A DNA stretch of 64,000 nt from Paralvinella palmiformis (GCA_025642065.1 JAODUP010000104.1:586001-650000), one strand, 5' to 3'. Positions 36,913 through 50,015 are shown, counted from the stretch's first letter. Notes: a model not told the origin generated them from the letters alone. A program made the numbers and translations.

Positions 36913-37699
36913 GAACTATGTACATTAACTCAATACATAAATACACAAAAATAATTGATTATTTTATAACTGTATATCTATACTTGCATTGCTGAAGTTT
37001 ATTCGTTAGCTATCGGTTGAGTGTTATATATAAATGTCCATAGGATGTAGTCCGAAATGTCATCCTTATATCGCAGAAAACGAGAGGTTTAAACTCTGTG
37101 GCTGGCTGTAGTATTGTTATACGTGATATTGATGGATTTATCATGATTGATGATGAATATAGATAAATGGAATCCATTACATCCAGGTAAGCAATTGATG
37201 AAAATCTCTATTGTTGTATTATATCATTTAATACAATCTAAGATTAACCCCATCACACTATAGATGAAGTAGACTGACTGGTTTCTGACTATTAGGTACT
37301 AAAGTCAATCTCAACTTTCTTGGCGAACAACCCAATAAAGTATTTATATTTTTCACCCAGGGGTGTCTTAAAGGCTAGCATAATACTTATATATGTCTCG
37401 GATATTTCACCTATCAGATTGGTTAAACTAGTGAAACTGGTGTATTTTACTTGTTATATAATATATATTTAGTGTGATGATATTTGACTATTTTTTATAT
37501 TTGTTTTATCGATAACGTGACGCTCTATGTTATCGCCCACCCCTATGTTTACACTAAGAATCTGGTTTTTGGCATAGTGTATTAATGATTACGAGTTGGT
37601 GGCGTTGCTATTATGTAAACATCAGACTATTTTCCCCCTTATTTCTTCGTGCACATACGTCTTATATAATATATAAATAATAGATTATAGCAAAGCTCA

Positions 37700-40235
37700 T
37701 TTACATGCACTACGACCCCATGCCGGTAATGTCATCCGTTTAGCGATGCATCTACGCCGTGGAAAGCATTGGAAGCGAATAGGATATAATGCAAGTAATT
37801 TGATCTGTATGCCAATGACGCTATGCAATGGCAGAGTTGTAGATTTACGATATGAAAGTATTGTTCAAAGAAATTGTCAGTAGATCTGTAATAAATATGA
37901 TGAGGTATCAGATGTCGTAAATGATATGGATCTCGATGTTCTTGTCATTACGGAGATTTGAGGTAATTATTGGTGATGAGACGTCACCTTGAATTCACAA
38001 CAAATTGATAGTTGGCATTCTCCTTTTTAGATCAGCCAGTCTCAGACAGCACAGCACGTGCGAGAAAGAAAAAAAAACACTCAGACATGTCCACATTTTG
38101 CAATTCGTCATCTCCCGTGAATATGATAATTTGATCAAAGCTATGTCTATGTCTTCCATTCTCTCTGAACATTTCCTTAATAACACCGATGCATCTTTAC
38201 AGAAACAGTATGTTTGAGCTAAACTTATTTCATACAAGAAATAAAATCGATTAACTAACTAGGATACCTTGATCTGCGTGTCTTCTCTCCGGTATTGGAG
38301 TTATTGGATGGTATTGATCACCTGGTGGATCTCAATAATATACATTGAAGGTCGTTTTTGATGGGTATATGCCTATAGGGACAAAGAGACCACTACTTCC
38401 GCAGTACATTAAGGATATAAAGGCCGAAAAAGGACACAGAATGTATTCTGGGTGGCTGCCGATCAGGAACAGTTGTTATGTTCATTATGGAAATAATCAA
38501 GATCAGTACAATTCAATGTAAAATACCCCTGCCTTTGTCAAATTAGAATTAAAAAAAAAGAAAGATCAAAGTCTTCAATGGAAACCAATGGACTGTTTTC
38601 AGTTTAGTGTTTGAAGTGTCACATAAAACTCAGACTGTCCTTGTAAATATTTTCCATTCAGCGAAAGGCATAGCCATTGCTTTAATAATTTCTTCTTTCA
38701 AAATATTTTAATTATCCAGCATCTTATCACAACGTAAAATATAATCAAACTTAGTCACAGCACTGAAACAGCCTAGCTTCGGGTGAAAAACTATAGTATG
38801 ATGCCCATTTATCACGTAAGCCAGTATTACTTGACTTCTTGACCTGTCTTGTGCATTTGATACAGATGAGAAAAATATACTTTTATCCAGGTTGAACATG
38901 TTCGGTCTATCAGGTAACATACTTGAATGGTTTCAATCATATTTAGAACAACGTTTACAGAGAATGTATGTTTATGGCTTTTTGTCAGAGATTAATTTAT
39001 TGTTATTTGGTATACCTCATGGTAGAATCCATGGTCCTCAGGTTTTGGCAATGTTTAAATGTCCCCTTGGCATCATTGCGCTGCAATATGGTAGGTATGC
39101 TGAAGACACACAACTGTGTATCTAACTGGGCTCCTGACAATGATTGAAACTTCTCCGCTTCTTTGAAAAATTTAGAACATTGTCTCGCTGATATCCTATT
39201 ATGGGTGGCTGAAAATCTTCTAAAATAGATAATTTCCACGACGACTGCGCCAGATAGCGGAAGTCAGTTTGGGGGTCGCGTTTCACTGGGCTCGCTGAAC
39301 CATTTGATAAAACATTCCTATTACCAATCATGAGATAACAGAAATCACAATATGGTTCATATATTGATAACACATCTATAGCAATTCCCAAATTGATGAT
39401 TTATTTTCAACAGGTAATTTTTTTCGGCAAAATTAAGTTGAATTCCCCCATACAAATAATATTATCTATTAGCAAAAAGATATACCTTATATTTAATAAA
39501 ATGAAACTGCTACACGAACTTGTAGACCGACGTAGTTCTGTGAATCCCCCCAAAATGTAAATTTACAAAGAAATACACTTCTTGTTCCATCCTACTTCAC
39601 TATATACACGGCTTCACTGACCCGCAACCAGCAGTATATGTGGAATGCGCATGCGTCGCGTAAATTGTCGTTTATTAAATAATAACAATTATGTATTCGG
39701 CTTTACCACATTATGTAAAATTCCAAAAAAAACCAGTAGGATTAGAGAATAGTGCATCTTCTATCAAACCTAATGGGTCAGTACAAATATGTATGCGTGA
39801 TATTTGGCGGATATATAAACATGTATGAATATGCCACATCAGTATGCCAACCTTCATATTTGAAAGATACATTGGCTAAAAGCATCCTTGACACAAGAAC
39901 CATTCGTTACTATGGTCCATGACTTTGTTACATCTGGTATAGACTATTGTAGCTCCCATTGTATGGCATATATGATCGTAATATTAATCAGCTGTAGAGA
40001 ATTCATAATAGTCCAGCTCGTTTTTTGTGATAAATACTGGAAAATAGGATGATGTCACCTGCATGTTTTCAAAACACTACGTTGGATACCTATCCATTTC
40101 AAAATGTTACAAACAACTTATAAATCGCTCAGTTATATGGCACTTGTATACCTGTGTGAAGTAATGTCCGTTAGAAAGTCATCCCTAAAATTGAGGTCTA
40201 TCGGTTAGACATCATTCACGTTCTGATTATATGGC
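37700..40235 (+). mobile_element. LINE A in copy A1: decayed CR1/L2-like retrotransposon
   Basis: Endonuclease start: CNKYDEVSDVVNDMDLDVLV near 37885-37945, then VISREYDNLIKAMSMSSILS near 38110-38165. Reverse transcriptase: LLDLSCAFDTDEKNILLS-type text near 38830-38890, then NMFGLSGNILEWFQSYLEQR (38895-38955), a GIPHGR..GP box, and YAEDTQLC near 39100-39120 where the family has YADDTQ. C-terminal text near 39900-40020 has FVTSGIDYC, and 40070-40200 has ALVYLCEVMSVRKSSLKLRS. Many shifts and stops; the copy is inactive. The catalytic YADD reads YAED, losing one metal-binding Asp. The 3' end is lost in GA repeats. Confidence 0.85.
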
Positions 40236-40287
40236 AACAGTGAGTTTAGAGAGAAAGCGAGAGAGATAGCGAGAGAGGGAGAGAGAG

Positions 40288-40474
40288 ATGATGAGAAACG
40301 TTTTACGGCCACTTTTGTGCACATGGTTTGCTAAATGGGTCGAGCGAGCTTCAGAGGTAATGAAGCGAAGTCAAAGATGAAACAACCTTCATATATGCAC
40401 ACGCCGATATTCGAATTCAGGTGGTAGTGATCTGTGGTCGGACGCGCTACCAACTGTACCACAGAGGCGCCCCA
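40288..40474 (-). mobile_element. tRNA-derived SINE, family S1 (copy d), inside a GA microsatellite
   Basis: A reverse-orientation S1: body GGCCACTTTTGTGCACATGG and AAATGGGTCGAGCGAGCTTC, B-box complement ATATTCGAATTCAGG near 40407-40421, head complement ACAGAGGCGCC near 40461-40471. GA repeats flank both sides (40255-40287 and 40476-40496), so the target was a GA tract. Confidence 0.87.
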
Positions 40475-40495
40475 AAGAGAGAGAGAGAGAGAGAG

Positions 40496-40650
40496 ATTTT
40501 ATGTTTGCTTCTTTAACAGCATTTTTTTTGCCAAGGTCTGCTATATGGGACTCTTAAAGTAAAGACGAAATACCTGTCACACTTAGGTAGTACTGATATG
40601 TAGCTAACCATGCTACAAGTTAGAAGATGGAGGCCTCCAGTGAACATGCA
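40496..40650 (-). mobile_element. Possible older SINE remnant (S2-like)
   Basis: The blocks GCCAAGGTCTGCTATATGGG, AAGACGAAATACCTGTCACA and TAGCTAACCATGCTACAAG follow the order of the S1/S2 body and tRNA head in reverse, but the B box is not readable. Confidence 0.4.
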
Positions 40651-40654
40651 GGAT

Positions 40655-40672
40655 GTTAGTGAGTGAGTGAGT

Positions 40673-40738
<66 letters not shown>
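40655..40738. repeat. (GTGA)n then (GA)n microsatellite
   Basis: GTGAGTGA steps pass into about 60 bp of GA. It lies directly before the CACT array that opens copy B1. Confidence 0.93.
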
Positions 40739-40742
<4 letters not shown>

Positions 40743-40803
40743 TGACAGATAGGAAAATGAAATTGAACGTCCTTGTTACGGGTTGGGGACTTTCACTCCC
40801 TCC

Positions 40804-41058
40804 TCACTCACTCACTCACTCACTCACTCACTCACTCACTCACTCACTCACTCACTCACTCACTCACTCACACACTCACCAACCACCACTCACACTCACT
40901 CACTCACTCACTCACTCACTCACTCACTCACTCACTCACTCACTCACTCACTCACTCACTCACTCACTCACTCACTCACTCACTCACTCACCCACTCACT
41001 CACTCACTCACTCACTCACTCACTCACTCACTCACTCACTCACTCACTCACTCACTCA
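40804..41058. repeat. (CACT)n tetranucleotide array opening copy B1
   Basis: About 255 bp of ACTC/CACT units with one interruption near 40870-40892. All three frames read Ser-Leu-Thr-His, so the ORFs are artefacts. Confidence 0.98.
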
Positions 41059-41254
41059 AGCTGATCAATTTCATTAATCGGTGTTCTATAACTTCCTGGA
41101 TCGTTGCTAATGATAACTAATCGAAATAGATGGCACTCTGAAGGACATGAGCTAATTAAATGTTGCAAATTTACGGTATACGAGTTCACACTTCACGCTC
41201 AGCGAACGAGAATATTACAAAGGGAACGATAGCAACAACACTAATAACAACAAC

Positions 41255-41381
<127 letters not shown>

Positions 41382-42499
41382 CATATAAAGAAATAATTTC
41401 AGGTGTGTAAAGACGTTAAGAAGAGGATAATAATAGTGATTTATTAATAAAAAGCCCCTAGTTCCGATATAATTCATTATCTCCGCAGGTAGTCGGCTGA
41501 CCCATGATATCAAATATTACCCCCCCCCGCCTCCCGATAAGTCCATGTAGATTTAAATATCATATTATGATGCCGAGATTAGTCACATGCCAAAAACGGG
41601 TTTTCTCTGCAATCAGTAGATTATCGATAGATTGTTAATTAGCGTGATGAATATTGTCTCAGGAGTGAAGCTAATCTGGTCGTTGAAAGGAGAAGCGGGC
41701 TTAGCCTGATATAACAGGTATGGGTAAAGAAGAAATAAATAAGTTATTAGAAAATAATTCTTGGTACCGACTAAAAGTGTCATAGAACGGGGTAAGCTAT
41801 GACGCACTAGTTCTACGTTTGATATGGAACGAGGGTGCAGAGAATAGCGTAATGCAATCCGGGCAGGTAAGAGAAGTCTTTAATTAATAGTGACCCAACT
41901 GCCTTCTACACGGTTCATCATGTGCTGTCGGTAATTGAGTTGTATCACGAGGCATCGATGATGACGTCATAAAGTTAGATACCACGCCGTGACACATAAA
42001 AAGACGAAGATGAGAGTCGAAGAGGTCTGTTCGGGTTTAATGGTCATGATGTCAAGGACAGGTTGGTGTTAATGGCAATTAGCTCCAGTGTTTGTTAGAA
42101 GGTTATGTGCGGTCCCATTGATTTAGATTTCGGTGTGAACGGTTCAGCTGAGGCCTACGTAGATTCTCGGATTAAGAGTATTGGATTTGTTATAATTAAG
42201 ATAAGATGGATATCATTCCCAGTGCAGAAGTACCCCACGAGATGATAACAGTAGCAATTCATCAATTGTTTGGGAGAAGAATGGCCATTTTTAGCTTTGT
42301 GAGCTATTTGAATAATCCCCTTTTTTTACCATCCCTTTATTTTTGCTTTCTTTCGTTTTATCCTTTTTTCTTCAAGCCCGGTTGCCCTATTTGTCAATCC
42401 GTCAATCGTTCTATGTCTGTCTACTTATATCTATCTTGTTCGTATCTTATTTAGTATCCTCGGAACATACTGATCAACATATTCACTCACACATCCAAA

Positions 42500-42640
42500 C
42501 ACGCACACACATATACACACGCGCGCGCGCACACACACAGACACTACAGGCACGCACGCACAGAAGAGCCATAAATGCACCCATACAAGACATACAGGAA
42601 GCATATAAACATATATAAATACAAATATACATTCAGACAA

Positions 42641-42692
<52 letters not shown>
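42500..42692. repeat. CA/CG-rich tract then (TA)n in B1
   Basis: An AC-rich stretch with GCGCGCGC at about 42522-42530, then a TA run at 42645-42692. Confidence 0.9.
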
Positions 42693-42694
<2 letters not shown>

Positions 42695-43201
42695 ACAAAC
42701 AGACAGACAAACAGATAGACAGATAAGACAGACAGATACGAGGACAGATTTTTCGCTGCTTCGGTATGATTTCTTTAAGTTTAAAATTTGCGAACAATAT
42801 GAGTGATATTTTACTGGTTATATATCCATTTTTAGACTGATTTCGTTATACCCGTATTCGCAGTACGCATAAACTATTACAATGAAAGAGATATAATTAA
42901 AATTTTATAATTTTTTATTAATTTGCAGCTAAACTTTACAAATCATTTATGAAGCTATTTTGTAAATGTACCTGTATCAGAGTCAAACAGTCATATGCCT
43001 TCACTCGGATGCAGACGGAATAGAAATATTGATTTTCATTTGTGCAAAGTTAGCTTTTATTAATATTCTGGATAATATGTAAGTGTGCTGGTACTTTTAT
43101 TAGATTAGATGAAATAGACTGCATTGTGTTGCTTTATCATACTTTTATCATTAGAAACTTGTTTTTCTCCCTTTGCCGTATAATAAATGCAGACATTCTA
43201 T

Positions 43202-43243
43202 GCAACCTGATGAAGACTTGAATAGGTCGAAACCGGTCGTTGC
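43202..43243 (+). ncRNA. Hammerhead-ribozyme-like core, possible Penelope-like element remnant
   Basis: CTGATGA at 43207-43213, then a 5 bp stem GACTT (43215-43219) / AGGTC (43224-43228) closed by GAAT, then GAAAC at 43229-43233. This is the conserved core order of a hammerhead ribozyme. Outer arms GCAAC (43202-43206) and GTTGC (43239-43243) also pair. A UH cleavage site with a proper third helix is not evident, so activity is doubtful. Penelope-like retroelements carry hammerhead motifs in their terminal repeats, which is the likeliest source. Confidence 0.5.
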
Positions 43244-44320
43244 TATTGGGTTGAGTCGTGTTATATCGCTGCTATTAGTATTAATCTGAATTTATTCTGA
43301 TTTATACTTATATTATTCATACATTATTCATACTATGTATTAATATTTTATTTTTCCATTTTAGGTTTAATCTTTCTTGGCCGTAGTGTTCGACACAAAG
43401 CCTGGTTTTGTTTTAATCATAGTTTCTTTTTTATATTTAGATTATCCTCTTTTGGATTATTTTAGAATTGTTTTCTTCTTTTATGTTTCTCTAATTTTAA
43501 CGGTAATTAATTATATTTCAATTAAATATTTAAAAAAATCAGTTTGGAGTTATAATTGTTGTTTGAATGAAAGTATAACACCTGTGCCAGCGCCTTAACT
43601 ATCTTTATAAAACACACACGCACACACGCACACACACACACGCACGCACACACTCACACACACACAAACGGAGACATGTATTCCAGTGATGGATCATTCA
43701 TTTATAATATTTACATTTCTCTGTTCTACAGCTATACACTCAAACTTTATTTTACAATATCGTTAAGAGTAAACTAACAATTTCACTACAATACACATAA
43801 AGAATACGTGTAGATCTAAATATATTTTGGACTATATTGACGAATGTCGAGTTAGGATTTGCAGACTTGACCGAGAACGTTTTACTCTATAAGGCAAAGG
43901 GTCTTTTATTTACCATATTATCTCAACCAGCAGTACTTTGTCAGCTTCTATACGCTTAAAGTGGATTAATAAAAAAAAAAAAACACTTTGCCCCAATAAA
44001 GTACAGGACTTCCTTTCAGTCCTTCATCTGTAAAAGCAATGCACTTAGAATATTGAAAGTTACAGACATAATAGTACAGACCTATTAAGAACGTATTAGT
44101 TAAGTTAATGCTGATATGCCGAAATCAAAGAACTTTCATAACTCTTTCGCTAAATATTGGAAATTGTTACTGGCAGATATATTGACGCTTTAGAAGTACA
44201 CAAAGGAAATGTTTTTGAAAGATGAACTAGAACAATGAAATATTATAAGAATATTGAGGATATATGAAGAACGGAAACAACTTCTAAAATTAAAATCAAT
44301 ATTATCTATATGATTTCACA

Positions 44321-44321
<1 letters not shown>

Positions 44322-44393
<72 letters not shown>

Positions 44394-45560
44394 TAACATA
44401 ATAAAACCCCACAAAACATGTCTCTAAAAACCCTATAAGAGATTTAAAAGATAATTATTATTTATCTGTGAAAGCAACAAGGTGTGTTTTTTAGAACAGA
44501 TTAAAAAAATTCCAGAGACGACGCACTTCAAAATATAATAATACAAATATTATCTATATGATGCTGCATCTCTATAAATGCACAATCATAATATGACTTT
44601 AGCGGAGACACTGCAATAGTATCTTACTGGATGACCCGAGTTTTCGGGATAACTTTCTAATGGACACTAGTTCACACAGGTATTCAGGCGCCATATCATT
44701 AATATATTTATAAGTTATTAATAAAATGTAGAAATGGATACACTGTCTAACAGATAGCCAATGTATTTTTTGAAGAATTGTGGTGATATGATCATATTTT
44801 CTAGTATTTGTTACAATGCGACCTGCACTATTCTGAATTCGCTGAAAGCAATTGATGTGATAATCAGATACGCCATATAACGGGGAATTACAATAGTATA
44901 TACGAGATGTAACAAATGTGTCAGATGGTAGTGGACAGCTCGGCATCCTGATGTCACATGTTCATATATGTAAATACATTTGTCAAAATAAACCCCTAGA
45001 TTTTGTTCTGACCCATTAGGGGTAATCGAAGATGCACCTATCTGTAATGCTGGCGTCTTTAAGGATTTAACACAATGCGTTGATGCCAAATATATAATTT
45101 TGTTTTATAATCATTTAGTCTTAGAAGATTTTTGTTCTAAATTCTTAAAGGAAGATGATAAATTTAACTCATTGTCAGGATTCAGCAATATATACAGGTG
45201 TGCCATTAACAAACATGTGCTATTTAACCCCATATCGCTGCGAAATGATTCCAAGAGAATGGGTATATATTGTCAAAACCAGAGGACTAAGAACTGAACC
45301 CTGTGGTACACCAGATAAAACAACTGAACATCAGATAAATACCATGAACAGACATTCTATGTGAGCCTTGTTTCACATAGTATCGTGACCATTCAAGCAG
45401 TTTAGCCCCGAGAAAAGTACATTATAATCAACTATATCAAATACAGCAGAAAAGTCTTGAAGAACAAGTAATACTGGCTTACCTTGATCAATTGACATCA
45501 TAATATAATTTTTCACCCGAACCAAGACTGTTTCAGTGCTGTGTTACTTTTATAGGGAGA
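44322..45560 (-). mobile_element. LINE A, minus-strand 5'-truncated copy with TAA tail
   Basis: Minus-strand text in shifting frames includes FSAVFDIVDYNVLFS near 45440, a GVPQGS-like box near 45310, LGVYFDKCIYIYEHV near 44970-45010, SDTFVTSRIYYCNSPLYGVS, QRIQNSAGRIVTNTRKYDHI and NDMAPEYLCELVSIRKLSRK (44655-44715). The 3' untranslated region (44320-44590) matches the LINE A ends at 47940-48060 and 49750-49900. The (TAA)n tract 44324-44392 is the tail. It inserted into copy B1, opposite in strand to the LINE A copies that belong to the repeat unit. Confidence 0.83.
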
Positions 45561-46789
45561 ATGTAGTGATTCATTAGGTCACAGGAAAAGGTTTCCCAAA
45601 TTAGTCAAAATGTCAGTATTATATATTAAAATCAATTTCAATCAGAGACATATTATATTGTTTCCTAGAAATAAAGTTACAGTAGTTTTAAAACACATTG
45701 TCGAAACTTTAATCATTAATCTTCGGAAAACTTCGGAATGTGACGTCATCTTGTCCAAACAAAGACCCCAATCATTCCATGTGGCCTTGTTTAAACTATG
45801 TTGCGAATTCCATTATGTCTTTATTAAAATGTAAAATAGTGTATTGTGTATTGCCCAAAGAAACAGAATTAAATACCAATGATTAATTAATTATCTCCGA
45901 CCTGTAAGTGCCGTCAAACATCGTCCCCCCCGGAAATTACTCCAAAATAGTTAAAAAAGACACACCGAGTGCGGTACATCCCAACAAATACGCACTAATC
46001 CAACTCTTGTTGTGGATTGATGCCGGGTGTTGGCGGCACAGGTGGCTTGTCTACGTCCACGTATGCACTTTATGCAGCTAATTCCTCACAGTTAATACTG
46101 TCTGTGATCTTTTCCCACTAGTGGTTCAAAGATGTAGGGCTTGATATCCCTGAGAATGTCAAAACTTTCGTCGGAATCTGACATTTGTCTGCCAACTGGT
46201 CAGAGCGCTTGTAAACAAGCTGTGGCACTACGTTATGTTTGGCAAAGATGACCTCACACAATAACCCCTAGCTAGTGTAGTACACACTTGTAATGGCTCG
46301 TGAAAGTTCGGAAATTAAGGATTTTGGGATAATTTTAATGGACTTTTTTATAGCTGGTGGTTAGAATTGTTTTGGTAGTGTATCTGATAGGGAATAAAAT
46401 AATTGTTTGTTATGTTATTTTTACTTCGAAATGTGAAATTTATTTTCCTGTTGCCTTTAAGGTTATTATTGTTTATAATATTATAGTCCTTTCTCTGGTT
46501 CTTTGTTAATGGTTTTATAAGGACAGCTTTCATGGCTTAGGGTCAACTGCACAGCAAGCATTAGATGTCTCTGTAAAAGGCTCAAATGCATCCATCATGG
46601 GCATGCAGGACTCTTCTACTAATGGCCTACCCTATGATAAGGTGCTGGAAGGGGATACACTATGCATATTTAATATATTTGACAGATCTTTATCTGAGTT
46701 GGTTATATTTGGAAGAACAATCTAGCTTTTATGTAATACTTAATTCACAACATCGAAAACAGTCCTTTGGTTTCCAATGTAATGTTATT
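45561..46789. other. AT-rich DNA, no supported gene
   Basis: Short ORFs without recognisable text. 45900-46340 has GC-richer text that may belong to the neighbouring hAT element or to another decayed insertion; I could not find the matching left terminal repeat. Confidence 0.4.
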
Positions 46790-47762
46790 TTACTATTTGA
46801 CTAACAGTATGTATATGTGTGTTCGTAAGCCTCAGAGTACCCTCCAAAGGTGCATCAGTGAGTTTACTATGCGTCTTGTTCTTTGCAAAAATCACGTTGG
46901 TGAAATGTTCACATATGTACGTGCTTCCGAGTAGTACAATTATTATTCGAGTGGGGAACTACTCAGCTGGAACATATTGTTGGTAAACCTTAATTATCGC
47001 AACTTCGGTAAAGTTCGTTTTAAAGCCAGCATTGCATTGCAAATCGATCAGTTCCATCTGCAGGTGAACGGCAACATTGTCCACGATTACTGCGAACGGA
47101 GTCGCAAACAATACAAAGGCCTGGTTGTTGGCACCTAGATCTGCAAGTCGAGTTTTGAATTGTTATCGCACCTGCCCAACATAAGTAATATACGGTAGTG
47201 GTCTCATTAGGTTAACTTGTAGATAGCGTTGGAAAATGTGCATAATTTAATTGTTTGAGTTGTCCCACCCACAGACGATGCTTCACCTCAAATAGGCAGA
47301 CGTGTTCAAACAGTTTGTTGGTTAATAACTGGTCTCTGCCCTGTAATGTTATGTTCAACACATTCATATATTTTGAAATGTCTACCAAACTAATGCCAAA
47401 TATGACAACCATCGCTGGGTCTAACAGAAACAAGTTTTTGGTTTTTATCCAATATTATTTTAAAAAAGGCATCCAAAGAGGACTTTAATTGAATAAAACA
47501 CTATAAACCGTTTTAAAAGCTAGCCAGCTCCAATTACGAAAAGGACCATTAGCCCATTGTCTTCTCCATAGCAAAGGACATTATAACAAGGGTTATTAGT
47601 CAACTGGTTATTTTGATAATTACGCGGTCGATGATGGCCGAAACCAGTGTTGTAAGTGAGTTAACAGAGATGTAGGAATTTCGATATTTTACAAATACTC
47701 TAAAATCCACAAATACCCTAAACTCAAGAATAATGTCGCGGGCCGTAGGTTGCCGACCCCTG
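46790..47762 (-). pseudogene. hAT-type transposase remnant (SCAND3/ZBED5-like), N-terminus deleted
   Basis: On the minus strand, 47433-47212 reads SLVDISKYMNVLNITLQGRD and LFEVKHRLWVGQLKQLNYAH. In other frames 47130-46800 reads HLQMELIDLQCNAGFKTNFT, TEVAIIKVYQQYVPAE and STYICEHFTNVIFAKNKT, then KLTDAPLEGTLRLTN. This is the C-terminal half of hAT-superfamily transposases of the kind domesticated in vertebrate SCAND3/ZBED5 genes, including the dimerisation end. The outer end CAGGGGTCGGCAACC (complement, 47748-47762) is a typical hAT terminal repeat. Only about 300 bp lie between it and the coding text, so the BED finger and first catalytic residues are deleted. It appears inserted inside a LINE A C-terminal region. 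Confidence 0.75.
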
Positions 47763-48103
47763 ACCTATGTGAATTGATGTCTGTTAGAAAGTTAACCTGG
47801 AAACTCAGCTGATCCAGTTAGACAATATTGCACGTAGGGTCAAGTTATATGGCGACAGTGCATTTAATATTGCTGAACCCACTTTGTGGAATAGGTTGTC
47901 GGTGGATATTAGAAATGTGTCATCTCTTGAAATATTAAATTTGTTTTTTAAATGATCCTGTTCAAGGATGCTTCCAGATATAAATTATAGATATCTCTGG
48001 AATCTCTTTCTGTGTTTTTGCAGACATATTATTTGCGGTATCACTATACAGCGCCCTTTGAATGAATCCTTCTAATAAGGGCGCTTTATTAAATATACAT
48101 TTT
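47763..48103 (+). mobile_element. LINE A 3' part
   Basis: Plus-strand text begins YLCELMSVRKLTWKLS and continues, in another frame, YGDSAFNIAEPTLWNRLSVD and NVSSLEIFKLFF. It ends with the family terminus GGGCGCTTTATTAAAT at about 48079-48094. It starts exactly at the hAT end, so the hAT element separates it from its own 5' half. Confidence 0.78.
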
Positions 48104-49049
48104 GGTTATAGTTAAATGCTGCTGAATCCAATATATTTAATATATCAAAATAGAGGTGAAATTACATGCACAATCCTGTCTTAACACGATTGTATGCCTT
48201 AATAAAGCGGTATATAATATTTGTATAAAAGTCTCAACAATATGGTTGACAATTTTATGCATGAAAGTATATACATTTAAAACTATGTTTCGAAAGACAG
48301 TAATATTTCAAGCGAAATAGTGCACGTGAAATGAATGTTTTCTAATAAATAGCCATTTAATATATTGCAATATAAGTCACACTTGTAGTTATGCTGAAAT
48401 GGTGATTTCTGTTTCTGAAGTCTTTACGTTTTGCATATAGAAACATCTTAGCATTTTATAGTAATTGGCCTATGATAAATATATGAAAAGAACAACGATG
48501 TGCCAAAGGAATAACGGTACACATTACACATTATTATTGTCTGTGCATAGAAAAAAAAGTTACATTGAAAATTACTCGCACTTTTAATACATATGAAGAA
48601 TTTCTTACCGGTTTATCCGTTTTTGAAATTTTTGAAATTTTACCTGTGTATATAATGGAGCCTAACATGCATTATTTGTTCTATTAATATGTAGCAGTTT
48701 GGTATTCGGTGTTAAGTAGTCTAGTTTGTAGAATACTTCCTGACTACAATATTCAAATTACAACCGTATAAATAAAATAAAACGGTAATACTCACAATTT
48801 AATAAATAATGGCATCCAACCTGGAGATTTGCGATACAGTGTTACCAACGTTTCTGCTAAGGATTCGTTTGAGATCCATGTTATATGACTCACGAACGAG
48901 TTGCTAATCGTGTAAATATGGAAGGTGATCATAATTATATAATTATTGAACAAATCTATTATGATTGATCGCCTGGAACACAAAGCAATTATATGTGTAT
49001 ATAAATCAAGAAATATGTATGAAATGTAATGGAACAGTTTCATTTTACA
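48104..49049. other. AT-rich DNA, no gene
   Basis: No ORF with recognisable text. It may be the left edge of copy A2 or unrelated spacer. Confidence 0.45.
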
Positions 49050-49105
49050 AACTTGGTTCAAACATCACTCAAACTATTTGGTATTGTAGATTGATAAACC
49101 AACTG

Positions 49106-49117
49106 GTGCACTTTCTG

Positions 49118-49180
<63 letters not shown>
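49106..49180. repeat. (TA)n microsatellite
   Basis: About 60 bp of TA at 49122-49180, inserted between two blocks that are adjacent in A1. Confidence 0.94.
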
Positions 49181-49182
<2 letters not shown>

Positions 49183-49734
49183 GTATTCATACTATTATGT
49201 AGTACAATGTACGTGTATAAAGATTTTCCGTATGCAAACAAAATAATAGTGCAAAACAGTGAACATGAAAGTTAATAGTACTAAGCAACGAACAAAAAAT
49301 GTAAAAGCTCACAGGTGTCGATCATTGACCAGTTAATTGATCTCATATGGTAATCAAATGTAGTACCTAAGTGTGATAATCTGGAGAATGTTTGGGACAT
49401 CTGTATAAATAAATCATTAGTTTGAGATATGTCGAGTAATGTCAAATAAGGTTTTATTTGATATTCCGTGTAAGAGAAGGCATGGTGATTGGAATCTCCA
49501 TGTTGTTTGTAGAAAGTTTCCCTAGGCAATTGTACCTGGGATTTGTATCCCAAGTGTGACCAGCGCCCAGGCTAGATAATACACATCAACTCAATTCAAT
49601 ATTCCTGGTGAGAAGAACCGCATGCTATAATTTATTTAAGTAGAACGTCATCAGCTGTCTGAGATAATTTTATACACGTAATTCCCATTACAACAAAAGA
49701 CCCATAATAAATGCATTCTAAGGTACTGTAAGTA

Positions 49735-49944
49735 CAGATATTAGAAATACATCATCTCTTGAATTTTTTTAATCTGTTCTAAAACACACCCGTTCAAGGT
49801 TGCTTTCATATATAAATAATAATTATCTTTTAAATTCCTTACAGGATTGTTACAGACATATTATTTGGGGTATTGTTATAATACATATTATTTGTACATG
49901 GCCTCTGAATGGCTCCCACTAGTAAGGGCGCTTTATTAAATAAA

Positions 49945-50015
<71 letters not shown>

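Noticed and set aside
40804..41058. CACT array considered as a CRISPR-like or satellite structure
   Set aside because: It has a 4 bp period without spacers. It is a simple microsatellite in a eukaryotic context.
47628..47655. Second hammerhead-like word (GATGATGGCCGAAACC)
   Set aside because: The CTGATGA box reads TCGATGA and the stem is only three pairs. The core is not satisfied.
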